Assembly (NCBI GenBank): GCA_947626805.1
Contig: CANQTR010000012.1
Location: forward strand, 1-32,019
DNA from: an uncultured Clostridia bacterium
Lineage (GTDB): Bacteria; Bacillota; Clostridia; Oscillospirales; CAG-382
Reading direction: 5' to 3'
Length of the DNA stretch: 32,019 nucleotides
Under the pieces are notes generated by a model that was not told where the DNA came from, did not search any database, and saw nothing but the letters and a program-made list of their open reading frames with translations. Both the position numbers and the translations under genes were made by a program. Positions 1-7,101 of this stretch are shown one piece after another. Numbering within the stretch: the stretch's first letter is position 1; each line of letters begins with the position of its first letter.

Positions 1-180
1 GACGCGATGATCGCCGTCGCCGCGACCTGGAAGAAGGGCGACAAGTTCCTCTTCACCGGGCTGGACCTCGAAAACGCGGAAGACCTGCCGACCTCGACCC
101 CGGACGTCGATTGGTGGGAGAAGGACGACCAGGGCAACAACCTCTACATCTCGACCGCGACCTACACGAAAGTCAACTAA
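1..180 (+). CDS. C-terminal end of a lipoprotein-family paralogue (partial)
   Basis: The window opens inside a reading frame that encodes the last 59 residues of a protein and stops at TAA 178-180. The end matches the ends of the two following lipoproteins: a TWKKGDKFLFTGLDL stretch corresponds to TWKVGMKLKIEGLDL in the next gene, followed by a Thr/Ser-Pro segment, paired aromatic residues and a closing TATYT motif. It is therefore very likely the first visible member of a tandem family of at least three. The N-terminus, and so the expected signal peptide and lipobox, lie outside the window. Function is unknown. Confidence 0.8.
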   Translation, partial: DAMIAVAATWKKGDKFLFTGLDLENAEDLPTSTPDVDWWEKDDQGNNLYISTATYTKVN

Positions 181-226
181 ACCCTCGGATTCGCACCCCT
201 ATTTTACGAAAGGAACGTGAGCAAAC

Positions 227-961
227 ATGAAAAAAGCAACGATTCTATTGCTCGCCCTCGCGATGCTCTGCACTTGTTTCGCTTTGGCGGCTTGCGGTGA
301 CGACGGCGATACTTCGTCCGCCGCGTCCTCGGATTCGTCCGCGACCGGCGAATCGTCGGCGGTTTCTACCGCGTCGTCCACGGCTTCCTCCGCCTCCTCC
401 GCGTCGAGCGCTGCCGCCTCGACTTCGTCGGAAACCTCCTCCGCGACGTCCTCCGAGACCGCGGAGACCAAAGCGAAGGTTTTCTGGCTGACCCATTACG
501 ACCTTGACCACGAAGTGGAAGGGGCGGGCATTATCCTCACGGAGACAGACAACACCGGCGACTGGTGCACGCATATCGCGTTCAAGCCGGTCGAAGGCGA
601 AACGGACGTTTGGGAAATCGCGGAAATCTCGCTCGGCATCATGAAGGGCGGCGCCGTCAAACTGGACGTCCCGGAGGGCGGTTTTGTCTACTCCATCAAC
701 ATCGGCAACGACTGGCCCACGCTTTACAAGGGCGACCCGGCGACGTATGCGGCCCAGAAAGACGAGCCGGACTACACGACGCAGGTCTGCACCAATCTCG
801 GGCGGGACGTCATTCCGACTTGGAAGGTCGGCATGAAGCTGAAAATCGAAGGGCTTGACCTGACGGGCAAGACGATTCCGACCACGACCCCGGATAAGAA
901 ATGGTACGACGACAGTTCCGACCCGTACGTCTGTACCGCCACCTACACCATCGTCGACTAA
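227..961 (+). CDS. Ser/Ala-linker lipoprotein, tandem paralogue
   Basis: A 244-residue predicted lipoprotein. Residues 1-22 form a lipoprotein signal peptide with lipobox LAAC and lipidated Cys23. A low-complexity Ser/Ala/Thr linker follows to about residue 80, typical of a spacer that lifts a domain away from the membrane. The remaining ~160 residues form a domain with many aromatic and acidic residues (KVFW, THYD, a central GGFVYSINIGNDWP, and a CTATYT end). The start is ATG 227, preceded by CGAAAGGAACG. The domain is shared with both neighbours, so the genes arose by duplication. I do not recognise the family; extracellular ligand or carbohydrate binding is possible but unproven. It is probably cotranscribed with the flanking paralogues. 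Confidence 0.85.
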   Translation: MKKATILLLALAMLCTCFALAACGDDGDTSSAASSDSSATGESSAVSTASSTASSASSASSAAASTSSETSSATSSETAETKAKVFWLTHYDLDHEVEGAGIILTETDNTGDWCTHIAFKPVEGETDVWEIAEISLGIMKGGAVKLDVPEGGFVYSINIGNDWPTLYKGDPATYAAQKDEPDYTTQVCTNLGRDVIPTWKVGMKLKIEGLDLTGKTIPTTTPDKKWYDDSSDPYVCTATYTIVD

Positions 962-993
962 CCGGAAAACCGGAACAGAAAGGAAACAACAAC

Positions 994-1716
994 ATGAAAA
1001 AAGTAACGATTTTACTGCTCGCCCTCGCGATGCTCTGCACCTGCTTCGCGCTGGCGGCTTGCGGCGATGACGGCGAGACTTCGTCCGCCGCTTCCTCGGA
1101 TTCGTCCGCAGCCGACGAATCGTCGGCGGCTTCCACCGCCTCGTCTACGGCTTCCTCCGCGTCGAGCACTGCCGCTTCGACTTCGTCGGAAGCCTCGTCC
1201 GCGACCTCTTCGACCGCTCCCGTTCCGCAGGCGAAGGTGTTCTGGGTCACGCATTACAACGACACCCAAGCGGAAGGCGCCGGCGTCATCTTCACGGAAT
1301 CGGATACGGCGGGCGGCTGGTCCACCCACGTCGCGTTCAAGCCGGTCGAAGGCGAAGAGGGTGTCTGGGAAATCACAGCAATCTCGCTCGGCGTCGGGAC
1401 CGGTCAGGCAACCACCGTGGAAATCCCGGAAGGCGGCTTTGTCTACGCGCTGAACATCGGTAACGACTGGCCGAAACTGGTCGCGGAGAATCCGGGCACG
1501 TACGACGACCACGCCAACGAACCCAACTACACGACCACGATTTGCAACAACCTCGGACAAACCGAGATGCCGAGATGGAAGGTCGGCGACAAGTTCAAGA
1601 TTGAAGGACTGACCGCCGAGGACATCGCCAACCTGACGGTCCCGACCAGCACGGCGGATACGCCCTGGTACGAGGACGGCTACGTCTGCACCGCCACCTA
1701 CACGGTCGTTTCGTAA
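994..1716 (+). CDS. Ser/Ala-linker lipoprotein, tandem paralogue
   Basis: A 240-residue lipoprotein, the last of the tandem set. The signal peptide is nearly identical to that of the upstream gene, with lipobox LAAC at residues 20-23. A Ser/Ala/Thr linker runs to about residue 80. The C-terminal domain again has KVFWVTHYN, WSTHVAFKPVEGE, GGFVYALNIGNDWP and a CTATYT end. ATG 994 is chosen because it begins the signal peptide and has AGAAAGGAAAC just upstream; an in-frame codon at 901 would place an unrelated basic stretch before the signal. The gene lies 32 nt after the previous one. The signal-peptide DNA is more conserved between the copies than the linker. Function is unknown. Confidence 0.85.
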   Translation: MKKVTILLLALAMLCTCFALAACGDDGETSSAASSDSSAADESSAASTASSTASSASSTAASTSSEASSATSSTAPVPQAKVFWVTHYNDTQAEGAGVIFTESDTAGGWSTHVAFKPVEGEEGVWEITAISLGVGTGQATTVEIPEGGFVYALNIGNDWPKLVAENPGTYDDHANEPNYTTTICNNLGQTEMPRWKVGDKFKIEGLTAEDIANLTVPTSTADTPWYEDGYVCTATYTVVS

Positions 1717-1730
1717 TTTTTACGGCAAAC

Positions 1731-1760
1731 AAAAAGGGGCTGTCCGGATTGGACAGTCCC
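1731..1760 (-). terminator. Intrinsic terminator, minus orientation
   Basis: A 10-bp stem (1736-1745 with 1751-1760, one G-U pair) has a 5-nt loop. Read on the minus strand it is followed by TTTTTGTTT (1731-1735 and beyond), so it suits transcripts arriving from ricT. On the plus strand the tail is only TTCGTCTG, which is weak. Confidence 0.65.
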
Positions 1761-1810
1761 TTCGTCTGTTGAAAAAGGATACATTGGAGGGCGGGCTTCG
1801 CCCCCCCGTT

Positions 1811-1837
1811 CAAGGAACTTTTTGAAAAAGTTCCTTG
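1811..1837. repeat. Perfect 13-bp inverted repeat
   Basis: Arms 1811-1823 and 1825-1837 are perfectly complementary around a single central G (CAAGGAACTTTTT and its complement). It sits between the two terminator-like hairpins and is not followed by a T-tract in either direction beyond its own sequence. It may be a cruciform-forming or repeat-element core. Confidence 0.7.
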
Positions 1838-1934
1838 AAAATCCTCAAAAACTTTTCTGTTTGGGGTCAAAGCGAGACCGTTCGCGCGCTCGGATTGGGT
1901 CAGCGCAACACAAAAACGGGGGTCCGTACAAGCA

Positions 1935-1968
1935 GGGGCTGTCCGGATTGGACAGCCCCTTTTCGTTG
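1935..1968 (+). terminator. Intrinsic terminator of lipoprotein genes
   Basis: A perfect 10-bp stem (1935-1944 with 1950-1959, loop GGATT) is followed by TTTTCGTTGTTTTT. It is oriented to stop plus-strand transcripts just before the convergent ricT stop codon. Its sequence is nearly identical to the hairpin at 1736-1760. Confidence 0.8.
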
Positions 1969-1971
1969 TTT

Positions 1972-3639
1972 TTATTCCGAGTCGTCGGGCGGGGCGGTTT
2001 CCGTAGCCGATTCCTCGCTCGGCGCGGCGGTCTCGTCCTTGACCGCGACGGCGGCAGGGTCCGCGTTCCGCGTCTGTGCGTTCTTCGGGCGGGGCGGTTC
2101 AAGCACCTTGATGTCGGTCAACGGAAAGACGCGAATCGCGTTCTCTTCGGAAAGTTGAACCTTGCAATTCCCGGTCAGGAAACTGCTTTCCAGCAAGACC
2201 CCGCGCCCTTTCGGCGTGGAAACGATACTGTTCGGACGGGGCAGCAAAGCGTTTTCCCGCTCGTAGGTGTCCTGTTCGTACCGCAAGCAGCACATCAGCC
2301 GCCCGCAAGACCCGCTGATTTTCGCGGACGCGAGGGACAGGTTCTGCTCCTTCGCCATTTTAATGGACACCTGTGCGAAATCGGACAGGAAACTCTTACA
2401 GCAGAACGGTCTGCCGCAAACGCCGAGCCCGCCGAACATTCGCGCCTCGTCCCGCACGCCGATTTGCCGCAATTCAATGCGGGTGCGGAAGAAGGAGGCG
2501 AGGTCCTTGACCAATTCGCGGAAGTCCACCCGACCGTCCGCCGTGAAGTAAAAGCAGAGTTTTGTGTTGTCGAACGTGTATTCCACGTCCACCAGCTGCA
2601 TTTCGAGATGGTTCTTGCGGACCTTTTCCTCGAAAATCGGGCGCGCGTTCTGCTCGCGTTCAAGGTTGGACTGATAGTGCGCGTCGTCCTCCGCCGTCGC
2701 CTTGCGAAGGACCGGCTTGAGCGGTTGCACGACCTCGGAGGCGTTCACCATGCGGTTTGCGTTCGCGACTTCGCCGTATTCCATGCCGCGGACGGTTTCC
2801 AGCACCGCGTGCTCCCCCTCGGCGAACGTGATTCCGTTCGGGGAGAAGAAGTACACCTTTCCCGCCCCGCGGAAACGGATACCGACCACCTCGAATTGCT
2901 CCTCCGGCTCGGCAGGCGCGGGAGTCGGGGCGATTTCCCCTTCCGGCTCGTCGAGCATGAACAGCAATCCGTCGGCGCGAAGTTGCTCGTCGGTGAACTG
3001 TTCCTCCGGGGGGCGTTCCTCCGGGTGGGTTTGCAATTCCGCCGCTTCCGCGATTTCGTCGCGCCTGCGCCGGGCGTTGGAAACGCCGCGGTCTTTCGGG
3101 GCGGACGACCCGTTCCTATCCGCGCGCGAGCCGCGGGAACGCTTTTCCTGCGCCGGTTTCGCCGCTTTTTGCGGTTCGGCGTCGTCCGGGCGGGCGTCGT
3201 CCCGACGGAAGTCGTCGTGCCGCCGGTCGTCCCGTCGTTTTTCTGATTTGCCGCGACCGCGCGAACGCCTGCCCGATTGACCGGACTGCCCTGCTTCCGG
3301 CTCGCGGGGATTGACCTCCCGCGTCCCTTCCGCGCGCGCGGGGCGGTTCTGCTCGCCGTCCCGACGGGCGTCGGAACGCCCCCCGTCGTCGCGGGGCTTT
3401 CGATTGCGTTCGAACCGGCGCGCTCCGGTTTTCTCCCGCGCGCCCTCCTCGCGTTGCCGCTGTTCCGGCGCTTGCCCTTCCCCCGCCATACGGGTCGGCG
3501 GACGTTTCATCGCGGGACGGGGATTCCCCTCTCGTCCGCCCGCCTTTTCGGCGTTTTTCGGAGAAATGCGTTCCTCCATATTTCCGGTCAGGTCCCTGAC
3601 CTTCTTGACCGGTTCCTTTTGCGAAGTTTCTTTTTCCAT
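1972..3639 (-). CDS. ricT: PSP1-domain protein RicT (YaaT family) with long Arg-rich N-terminus
   Basis: A 555-residue protein. Residues ~250-515 are a PSP1/YaaT domain with the conserved cysteine sets GVCGRPFCC (Cys408, 413, 414) and SCGRLMCC (Cys445, 450, 451). In Bacillus subtilis RicT acts with RicA and RicF in a complex carrying Fe-S clusters that supports RNase Y-dependent mRNA processing, competence and sporulation. Residues 1-~245 are a low-complexity Arg/Asp/Glu/Gly/Pro-rich extension, so the protein is about twice the length of B. subtilis YaaT. ATG 3639 is preferred: AAAGGCGG lies upstream, and the in-frame codon at 3702 would overlap holB by 43 nt. It lies 20 nt after holB, the same order as in Bacillus. 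Confidence 0.9.
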   Translation of the reverse strand: MEKETSQKEPVKKVRDLTGNMEERISPKNAEKAGGREGNPRPAMKRPPTRMAGEGQAPEQRQREEGAREKTGARRFERNRKPRDDGGRSDARRDGEQNRPARAEGTREVNPREPEAGQSGQSGRRSRGRGKSEKRRDDRRHDDFRRDDARPDDAEPQKAAKPAQEKRSRGSRADRNGSSAPKDRGVSNARRRRDEIAEAAELQTHPEERPPEEQFTDEQLRADGLLFMLDEPEGEIAPTPAPAEPEEQFEVVGIRFRGAGKVYFFSPNGITFAEGEHAVLETVRGMEYGEVANANRMVNASEVVQPLKPVLRKATAEDDAHYQSNLEREQNARPIFEEKVRKNHLEMQLVDVEYTFDNTKLCFYFTADGRVDFRELVKDLASFFRTRIELRQIGVRDEARMFGGLGVCGRPFCCKSFLSDFAQVSIKMAKEQNLSLASAKISGSCGRLMCCLRYEQDTYERENALLPRPNSIVSTPKGRGVLLESSFLTGNCKVQLSEENAIRVFPLTDIKVLEPPRPKNAQTRNADPAAVAVKDETAAPSEESATETAPPDDSE

Positions 3640-3659
3640 TTGGCATTCCGCCTTTCTTT

Positions 3660-4664
3660 TCACAATACGTCCCGCGACACCGTCCGCCCGGCAATGGCGC
3701 ACAGTTCCGACGCGAAACAGGACAGCGCCGCCGTCACGTTTCCATTAGATTCCAGCCGCTCCCGGCAAACCAGTGCCTGCCCGCACATGCGCGCAAGCGC
3801 GTTTTTCGTCACCCGACGGGAAAGCGAATACGCTTCCCCCTCGCGGAGCAACACCGGCGTCCCGCCGACCCGCGACAGCAACAGGTCGGACAGCAACCGC
3901 AAGAACACGTCGAACACCGGCAACAGCCCGTCCCGGTTCGCCTTCCCCGTCGCAATCGACCCAATCAGCCGGTAAACGTCCCCGGACAGGCACGCGTCCA
4001 GCCAATCCCGCGCCCGTTCGCACGCTTCCTGCGCGTCCTTTTCAAGGAACGCGGCCGCCTCGCCGAGGCTCCCCTGCGCTACGCGCACGGCAGACGCGAG
4101 TTCCGTTTCCGAAGCGCGCGGGTGCGTCAGCCGCAACTGCGCATACAACTGCTCGTCCGTCAGTCCGGGCATGGTGACGGTCAGCCCGCGCGAACGCACC
4201 GTCGGGAGAAGCGCCCGTCGGCTCTCGGTCAGCAGGAAAATCGTCACCCCCGGCGGCGGTTCCTCGAACACCTTGAGCAGGGCGTTCTGCGCGCTCGAGA
4301 GCATCTTTTCCGCGCGGGACAGCAGGTACACGCTTCGGTCCCCCTCGATGGGGACGAGCCCGGTCTGACGAATCAACTCCCGCACGTCGGCGACGGTCAC
4401 CGTCGATTCCTCACCGAAAAAGTGCAGGTCCGGGTGGTACCCTTCAAGCACCCGACGGCACCCGTCGCACACCCCGCACGGCTTGTCCCCGCCGGACGTG
4501 CAGAGCAACGCCTGCGCGCACCAAAGCGCAAACCGACGTTTTCCGCTCCCGCGCGGTCCTTCGACGATAACCGCGTGCGGCGGCGAACCGCTTTGCAGTT
4601 TTCGCGCGAACACGCTTTGGACGGCGGAAAGAGGTTCCTTCCGCCCGATTCCTTCCGACGCCAC
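3660..4664 (-). CDS. holB: DNA polymerase III subunit delta-prime
   Basis: A 334-residue clamp-loader subunit of the AAA+ type, part of the complex that loads the beta clamp on DNA. Visible motifs are a P-loop-like GPRGSGKR (residues 36-43), a zinc module with Cys55, 63, 66 and 69 (CGVCDGC), the conserved NALLKVFEEPPPGVTIFLLT segment (127-146), and a sensor-1-like TVRSRG. The start is GTG 4664, with GGAAAGGAAGGCGG upstream. It is the first gene of a two-gene unit with ricT, as in B. subtilis holB-yaaT, and has its own promoter at 4698-4726. Tmk, which often precedes holB, is not here; the upstream neighbour is the divergent coaW. Confidence 0.93.
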   Translation of the reverse strand: MASEGIGRKEPLSAVQSVFARKLQSGSPPHAVIVEGPRGSGKRRFALWCAQALLCTSGGDKPCGVCDGCRRVLEGYHPDLHFFGEESTVTVADVRELIRQTGLVPIEGDRSVYLLSRAEKMLSSAQNALLKVFEEPPPGVTIFLLTESRRALLPTVRSRGLTVTMPGLTDEQLYAQLRLTHPRASETELASAVRVAQGSLGEAAAFLEKDAQEACERARDWLDACLSGDVYRLIGSIATGKANRDGLLPVFDVFLRLLSDLLLSRVGGTPVLLREGEAYSLSRRVTKNALARMCGQALVCRERLESNGNVTAALSCFASELCAIAGRTVSRDVL

Positions 4665-4697
4665 CGTTCCCGCCTTCCTTTCCCGTTCCTTTCCTTT

Positions 4698-4726
4698 ATT
4701 GTATCACATTTTTTCGGGTTTGGGAA
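4698..4726 (-). promoter_or_regulatory. Sigma-A-type promoter of holB-ricT
   Basis: The minus strand reads TTCCCA, a 17-nt spacer, then TACAAT, with an extended -10 TG one base before it. The -10 ends 34 nt from the holB GTG. The spacer ends GAAAAAATGTGA, nearly identical to the divergent coaW promoter. Confidence 0.7.
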
Positions 4727-4788
4727 GAGCCTTTGCAAAAAATTTTCCGGGAGTTTTCATTTCGCCGTCCATTCGTCAAAAAAATACA

Positions 4789-4816
4789 TTGACTTTTCGG
4801 AAAAATGTGGTACAAT
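4789..4816 (+). promoter_or_regulatory. Sigma-A-type promoter of coaW
   Basis: TTGACT, a 16-nt spacer and TACAAT, with an extended -10 TGG. Transcription would start near 4823. This leaves a leader of about 48 nt before ATG 4871 and argues against the in-frame ATG at 4823. Confidence 0.8.
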
Positions 4817-4870
4817 ACAGATATGGAAGGAAAAATCCCTGCAAACAGGCGGGGACGGGAGGTGTTTCCC

Positions 4871-5827
4871 ATGCAGATTATCGTCGGCATCGACGTCGGC
4901 GGGAGCACGACCAAAATCGTCGGTTTCGACGGGGAACGACTTCTGCCGCCCCAAATGGTCCGCGCCACGGACCCAATCGCGTCCGTTTACGGCGCGTTCG
5001 GCAAGTTCACGAGCGAGCACCGTATCGCCCTCTCCGATATTGCGCGGGTCCATGTGACCGGCGTCGGCGCCGCGTTTCTGGAGGACAGCATCTACGGGCT
5101 GGAAACCGTTCGAATCCACGAGTTCGCGGCGAACGCGCGCGGCGGGCTGTACTTAAGCGGGCTATCCCGCGCCATCATCGTCAGCATGGGGACCGGCACG
5201 GCTTACGTCTGCGCGGACGGAAAGGACGGGGAATACCTCGGCGGCACGGGCGTCGGCGGCGGCACGCTCATCGGACTTTCCAAGAAACTGTTGGGCGTTT
5301 CCGACCCGTCGCAACTCGCGGAATTGGCGAAGGACGGCGACCTTTCCAAAATCGACCTGCGCATCAACGACATTTCCCGCTCCGCCATCAATTCCATTCT
5401 GTCCGACAACGCCACCGCCGCAAACTTCGGCAAGGTCAGCGACCTCGCCACGCGGGAGGATATCGCGCTCGGCATCTTCAACATGGTGTACGAGACAATC
5501 GGCATGATGGCGGTCTTTGCCGCGCGGCAGAAGCAGTGCGACGACGTCGTGTTGATTGGCAACCTCGCGGGACTTCCGCACGCGCACGTCACGTTTTCGT
5601 CGCTGGAAAAAATGTTTGGTCTGCGCTTCCTGATTCCGGAAAACGCAACTTTCGGCACGGTCATCGGCGCCGCCCTGTCTGAAAAGCAATCCAGTGCGCC
5701 CCATACAGAAAGGAACCGTACATCATGGCAGAAAACAGCAAATGGAGCAAAAAAGTCTTTGCAATCCTGCTCGACCGGGCAAAAGGAGTCCGTTCCTGGC
5801 GACAGTTCGCCTCGGAATGTGACGTGA
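4871..5827 (+). CDS. coaW: Type II pantothenate kinase, C-terminally extended
   Basis: Type II (Fumble/PANK-like) pantothenate kinase phosphorylates pantothenate in the first step of CoA synthesis. Motifs are the phosphate loop GIDVGGSTTK (residues 6-15), VTGVGA (62-67), VSMGTGT (104-110) and GGTGVGGGTLIGL (124-136). ATG 4871 follows GGGAGGTG and fits the promoter. The frame gives 318 residues. The recognisable kinase ends near residue 270, at VIGAALS, and S. aureus CoaW is about 267 residues. The last ~48 residues are hydrophilic and Ser/Lys-rich, and most of them overlap the next gene in another frame. This suggests the ancestral stop was lost. The later CoA-pathway gene coaD lies at 12884-13375. 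Confidence 0.9.
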   Translation: MQIIVGIDVGGSTTKIVGFDGERLLPPQMVRATDPIASVYGAFGKFTSEHRIALSDIARVHVTGVGAAFLEDSIYGLETVRIHEFAANARGGLYLSGLSRAIIVSMGTGTAYVCADGKDGEYLGGTGVGGGTLIGLSKKLLGVSDPSQLAELAKDGDLSKIDLRINDISRSAINSILSDNATAANFGKVSDLATREDIALGIFNMVYETIGMMAVFAARQKQCDDVVLIGNLAGLPHAHVTFSSLEKMFGLRFLIPENATFGTVIGAALSEKQSSAPHTERNRTSWQKTANGAKKSLQSCSTGQKESVPGDSSPRNVT

Positions 5828-6132
5828 GCTACGTGCAAATGCGGAAACTCGCGAGTATGTCGCAGGAGAACCCGCCCCGCCCGAAGTTGATTCGGAAGGT
5901 GGCGGACAACGCGTTCAACGACGTCGACCTTGAGGACCTGCTGTTCGCGGCGGGAATGAGCAGTTCCGGTCGTCCGCTCTCCCAAAAGCAACAGGAACCT
6001 TCGCAGGCGGACCCGTTTCAGGAGCGCCTGCGCGCATTGCCCGCCCGCGACCGTAGGCTCGTCGAGGAATATGTTGCGTTTCTCGCCCAGCGCCGGGGCG
6101 CCGAGGCGGAACCGTCAGAACAGGAGCAGTAA
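5725..6132 (+). CDS. Small helix-turn-helix protein
   Basis: A 135-residue protein. Residues ~20-75 have the shape of an XRE-like helix-turn-helix: a FASECDVSYVQMRKLASM segment, a proline-containing turn, then LIRKVADNAF and DLEDLLFAAG, as in repressors that end in a DLL-AAG signature. The C-terminal half is Gln/Glu/Arg-rich and probably helical, with no membrane segment. ATG 5725 follows GAAAGGAACCG. It overlaps the coaW frame by 103 nt and at its 3' end overlaps the convergent gene at 6115 by 18 nt. Its target is unknown. Coupling to coaW translation is plausible because the two reading frames overlap. Confidence 0.75.
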   Translation: MAENSKWSKKVFAILLDRAKGVRSWRQFASECDVSYVQMRKLASMSQENPPRPKLIRKVADNAFNDVDLEDLLFAAGMSSSGRPLSQKQQEPSQADPFQERLRALPARDRRLVEEYVAFLAQRRGAEAEPSEQEQ

Positions 6133-6426
6133 TCCAATCAGCAGGAACAGCAAATCGTTCCGCTCCTGTCCGCTGTCCGTCAGCAGCAGGAACCCAATCG
6201 CCAACAACAGCAAATCGTCCATCTTCAGGTCCCGCAGGAAGGAAAGCGGGGACGACTGCGCCTTATGCGTTTCCGGCGCGCCGACGGGCGGCGGAGGCGG
6301 GGGCGGAGGAGGCGGTTCCGGGCGGGGTTCCTCCTCCTGCAACCTGCGTTGCATTTCGTAAAGTTGCCCGTCGCTCCGAATCCCGCCGATGTCGCGGCTG
6401 TATGTCGGCACACCCATCGTATCCAT
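6115..6426 (-). CDS. Proline-rich small membrane-associated protein
   Basis: A 103-residue protein of unknown function. It has a polar N-terminus, a run of ten prolines near residues 38-47, and a C-terminal pair of leucine-rich hydrophobic stretches (DDLLLLAIGFLLL and DLLFLLIGLLLLF) separated by a short polar turn. These two stretches look like short hairpin membrane anchors. ATG 6426 follows AAAGGAGA with good spacing. It is the third gene of a minus-strand cluster with 6455-6775 and 6787-7056. The 3' end overlaps the convergent helix-turn-helix gene by 18 nt and I see no terminator. I recall similar short paired-hydrophobic proteins in other Clostridia but cannot name the family. Confidence 0.7.
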   Translation of the reverse strand: MDTMGVPTYSRDIGGIRSDGQLYEMQRRLQEEEPRPEPPPPPPPPPPVGAPETHKAQSSPLSFLRDLKMDDLLLLAIGFLLLTDSGQERNDLLFLLIGLLLLF

Positions 6427-6454
6427 CTGAAAGTCTCCTTTCCCGTTTGGTATA

Positions 6455-6775
6455 TCAGTTTTTCAGCCCGCCGAGCAGGGACGCGACGGTCGCGATGCGA
6501 ATGAGGTCGTCAATGCGCGACCGTTTTTCCTCCGAAGCGAACGGGCGCAGGGCGCGAAGCAGGTCGACCCGCGAGTCATGCCGAAAGGGCGGCGATTGGG
6601 ACGGCGGAGACAGCGGGGGCGGTTGCGGCGACCCCTGTTGCGCCGACGCCGGTTGCGCGTCCGACGCGCCGGACGGGTTGCCCGCGCCGAGCATTCCCGC
6701 GATGGACGCGATTCGCTCCGCCGCTTGCGGGTCGGAAAGCAGAGAACGGATTTTTTCGGTCAGGTTTTCGTCCAT
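6455..6775 (-). CDS. Small acidic/Ser-Pro-rich hypothetical protein
   Basis: A 106-residue soluble protein. Residues 1-30 form a helical segment (MDENLTEKIRSLLSDPQAAERI). A Ser/Pro/Gln-rich linker covers about 36-65. A second conserved-looking helical segment (RVDLLRALRPFASEEKRSRIDDLIRIA) ends the protein. ATG 6775 lies 11 nt after the stop of 6787-7056, and its ribosome binding site GGAAAGGGG overlaps the end of that gene, so the two are probably translationally coupled. No enzymatic motif is seen. The two-helix-with-linker layout suggests a scaffold or adaptor, but that is inference only. Confidence 0.7.
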   Translation of the reverse strand: MDENLTEKIRSLLSDPQAAERIASIAGMLGAGNPSGASDAQPASAQQGSPQPPPLSPPSQSPPFRHDSRVDLLRALRPFASEEKRSRIDDLIRIATVASLLGGLKN

Positions 6776-6786
6776 GGGTCGACGCT

Positions 6787-7056
6787 TTACCCCTTTCCGT
6801 TCTGCTGTCTGCGCAGGATATCGTAAATTTCCTTGCTTTTTTCCTCGCCCGCCTGGTCGAGCAACTGTTTCGCCTGTTCCGACGTGAGCCCCTGCATTCC
6901 GTTCCGCAGGGCGTCCAGATTGCCGAGCAGTTCCTGGGTCTTTCTTCGGTCGGCGCCCGCCGCGGACGCGATTTGCGAGACCAAATCGGCGAGTTGGCGG
7001 TCATTGAGCCGTTGCAACAGGGCGGGGTCAAAGTTCATGCGGTCGCGATTCTCCAT
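6787..7056 (-). CDS. Small helical hypothetical protein
   Basis: An 89-residue protein, all helical by appearance, with no membrane segment. It contains LNDRQLADLVSQIASAAG, a LLGNLDALRNGMQGLTSEQAKQLLDQAG segment and a basic Gln/Asn-containing tail. ATG 7056 follows GAGAGGAAG. It is the first gene of the minus-strand trio at 7056-6115, and it diverges from 7102-7635 with only 45 nt between the starts. I do not recognise the family. Its repeated DALL/ELL-type helices resemble those in the next gene, so an ancient relationship or a mutual interaction is possible. Confidence 0.7.
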   Translation of the reverse strand: MENRDRMNFDPALLQRLNDRQLADLVSQIASAAGADRRKTQELLGNLDALRNGMQGLTSEQAKQLLDQAGEEKSKEIYDILRRQQNGKG

Positions 7057-7101
7057 CGGTCATCTTCCTCTCAAAAATGTTGCGTAAAGGAGCGGTTTTC
7101 C

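Larger units (their letters stand above)
1731..1968. repeat. Palindromic intergenic element between convergent genes
   Basis: The gap between the lipoprotein genes and ricT contains two near-identical hairpin units (1736-1760 and 1935-1959, same orientation, loop GGATT) that bracket about 175 nt. Inside are a GGGCG/CGCCC hairpin near 1789-1802 and a perfect 13-bp palindrome at 1811-1837. The AAGGAACTTTTT palindrome followed by CCTCAAAAACTTTT resembles an intergenic repeat I recall from several gut Clostridia; that resemblance is from memory and was not searched. No reading frame in this segment looks like a gene. Confidence 0.6.

Noticed and set aside
361..480. Ser/Ala-coding DNA repeats in the lipoprotein linkers as a minisatellite or CRISPR-like array
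   Set aside because: Irregular units with no fixed spacer length; simply low-complexity linker coding.
4823..4870. Upstream in-frame ATG as the coaW start
   Set aside because: It coincides with the predicted transcription start and has no ribosome binding site; ATG 4871 has GGGAGGTG.
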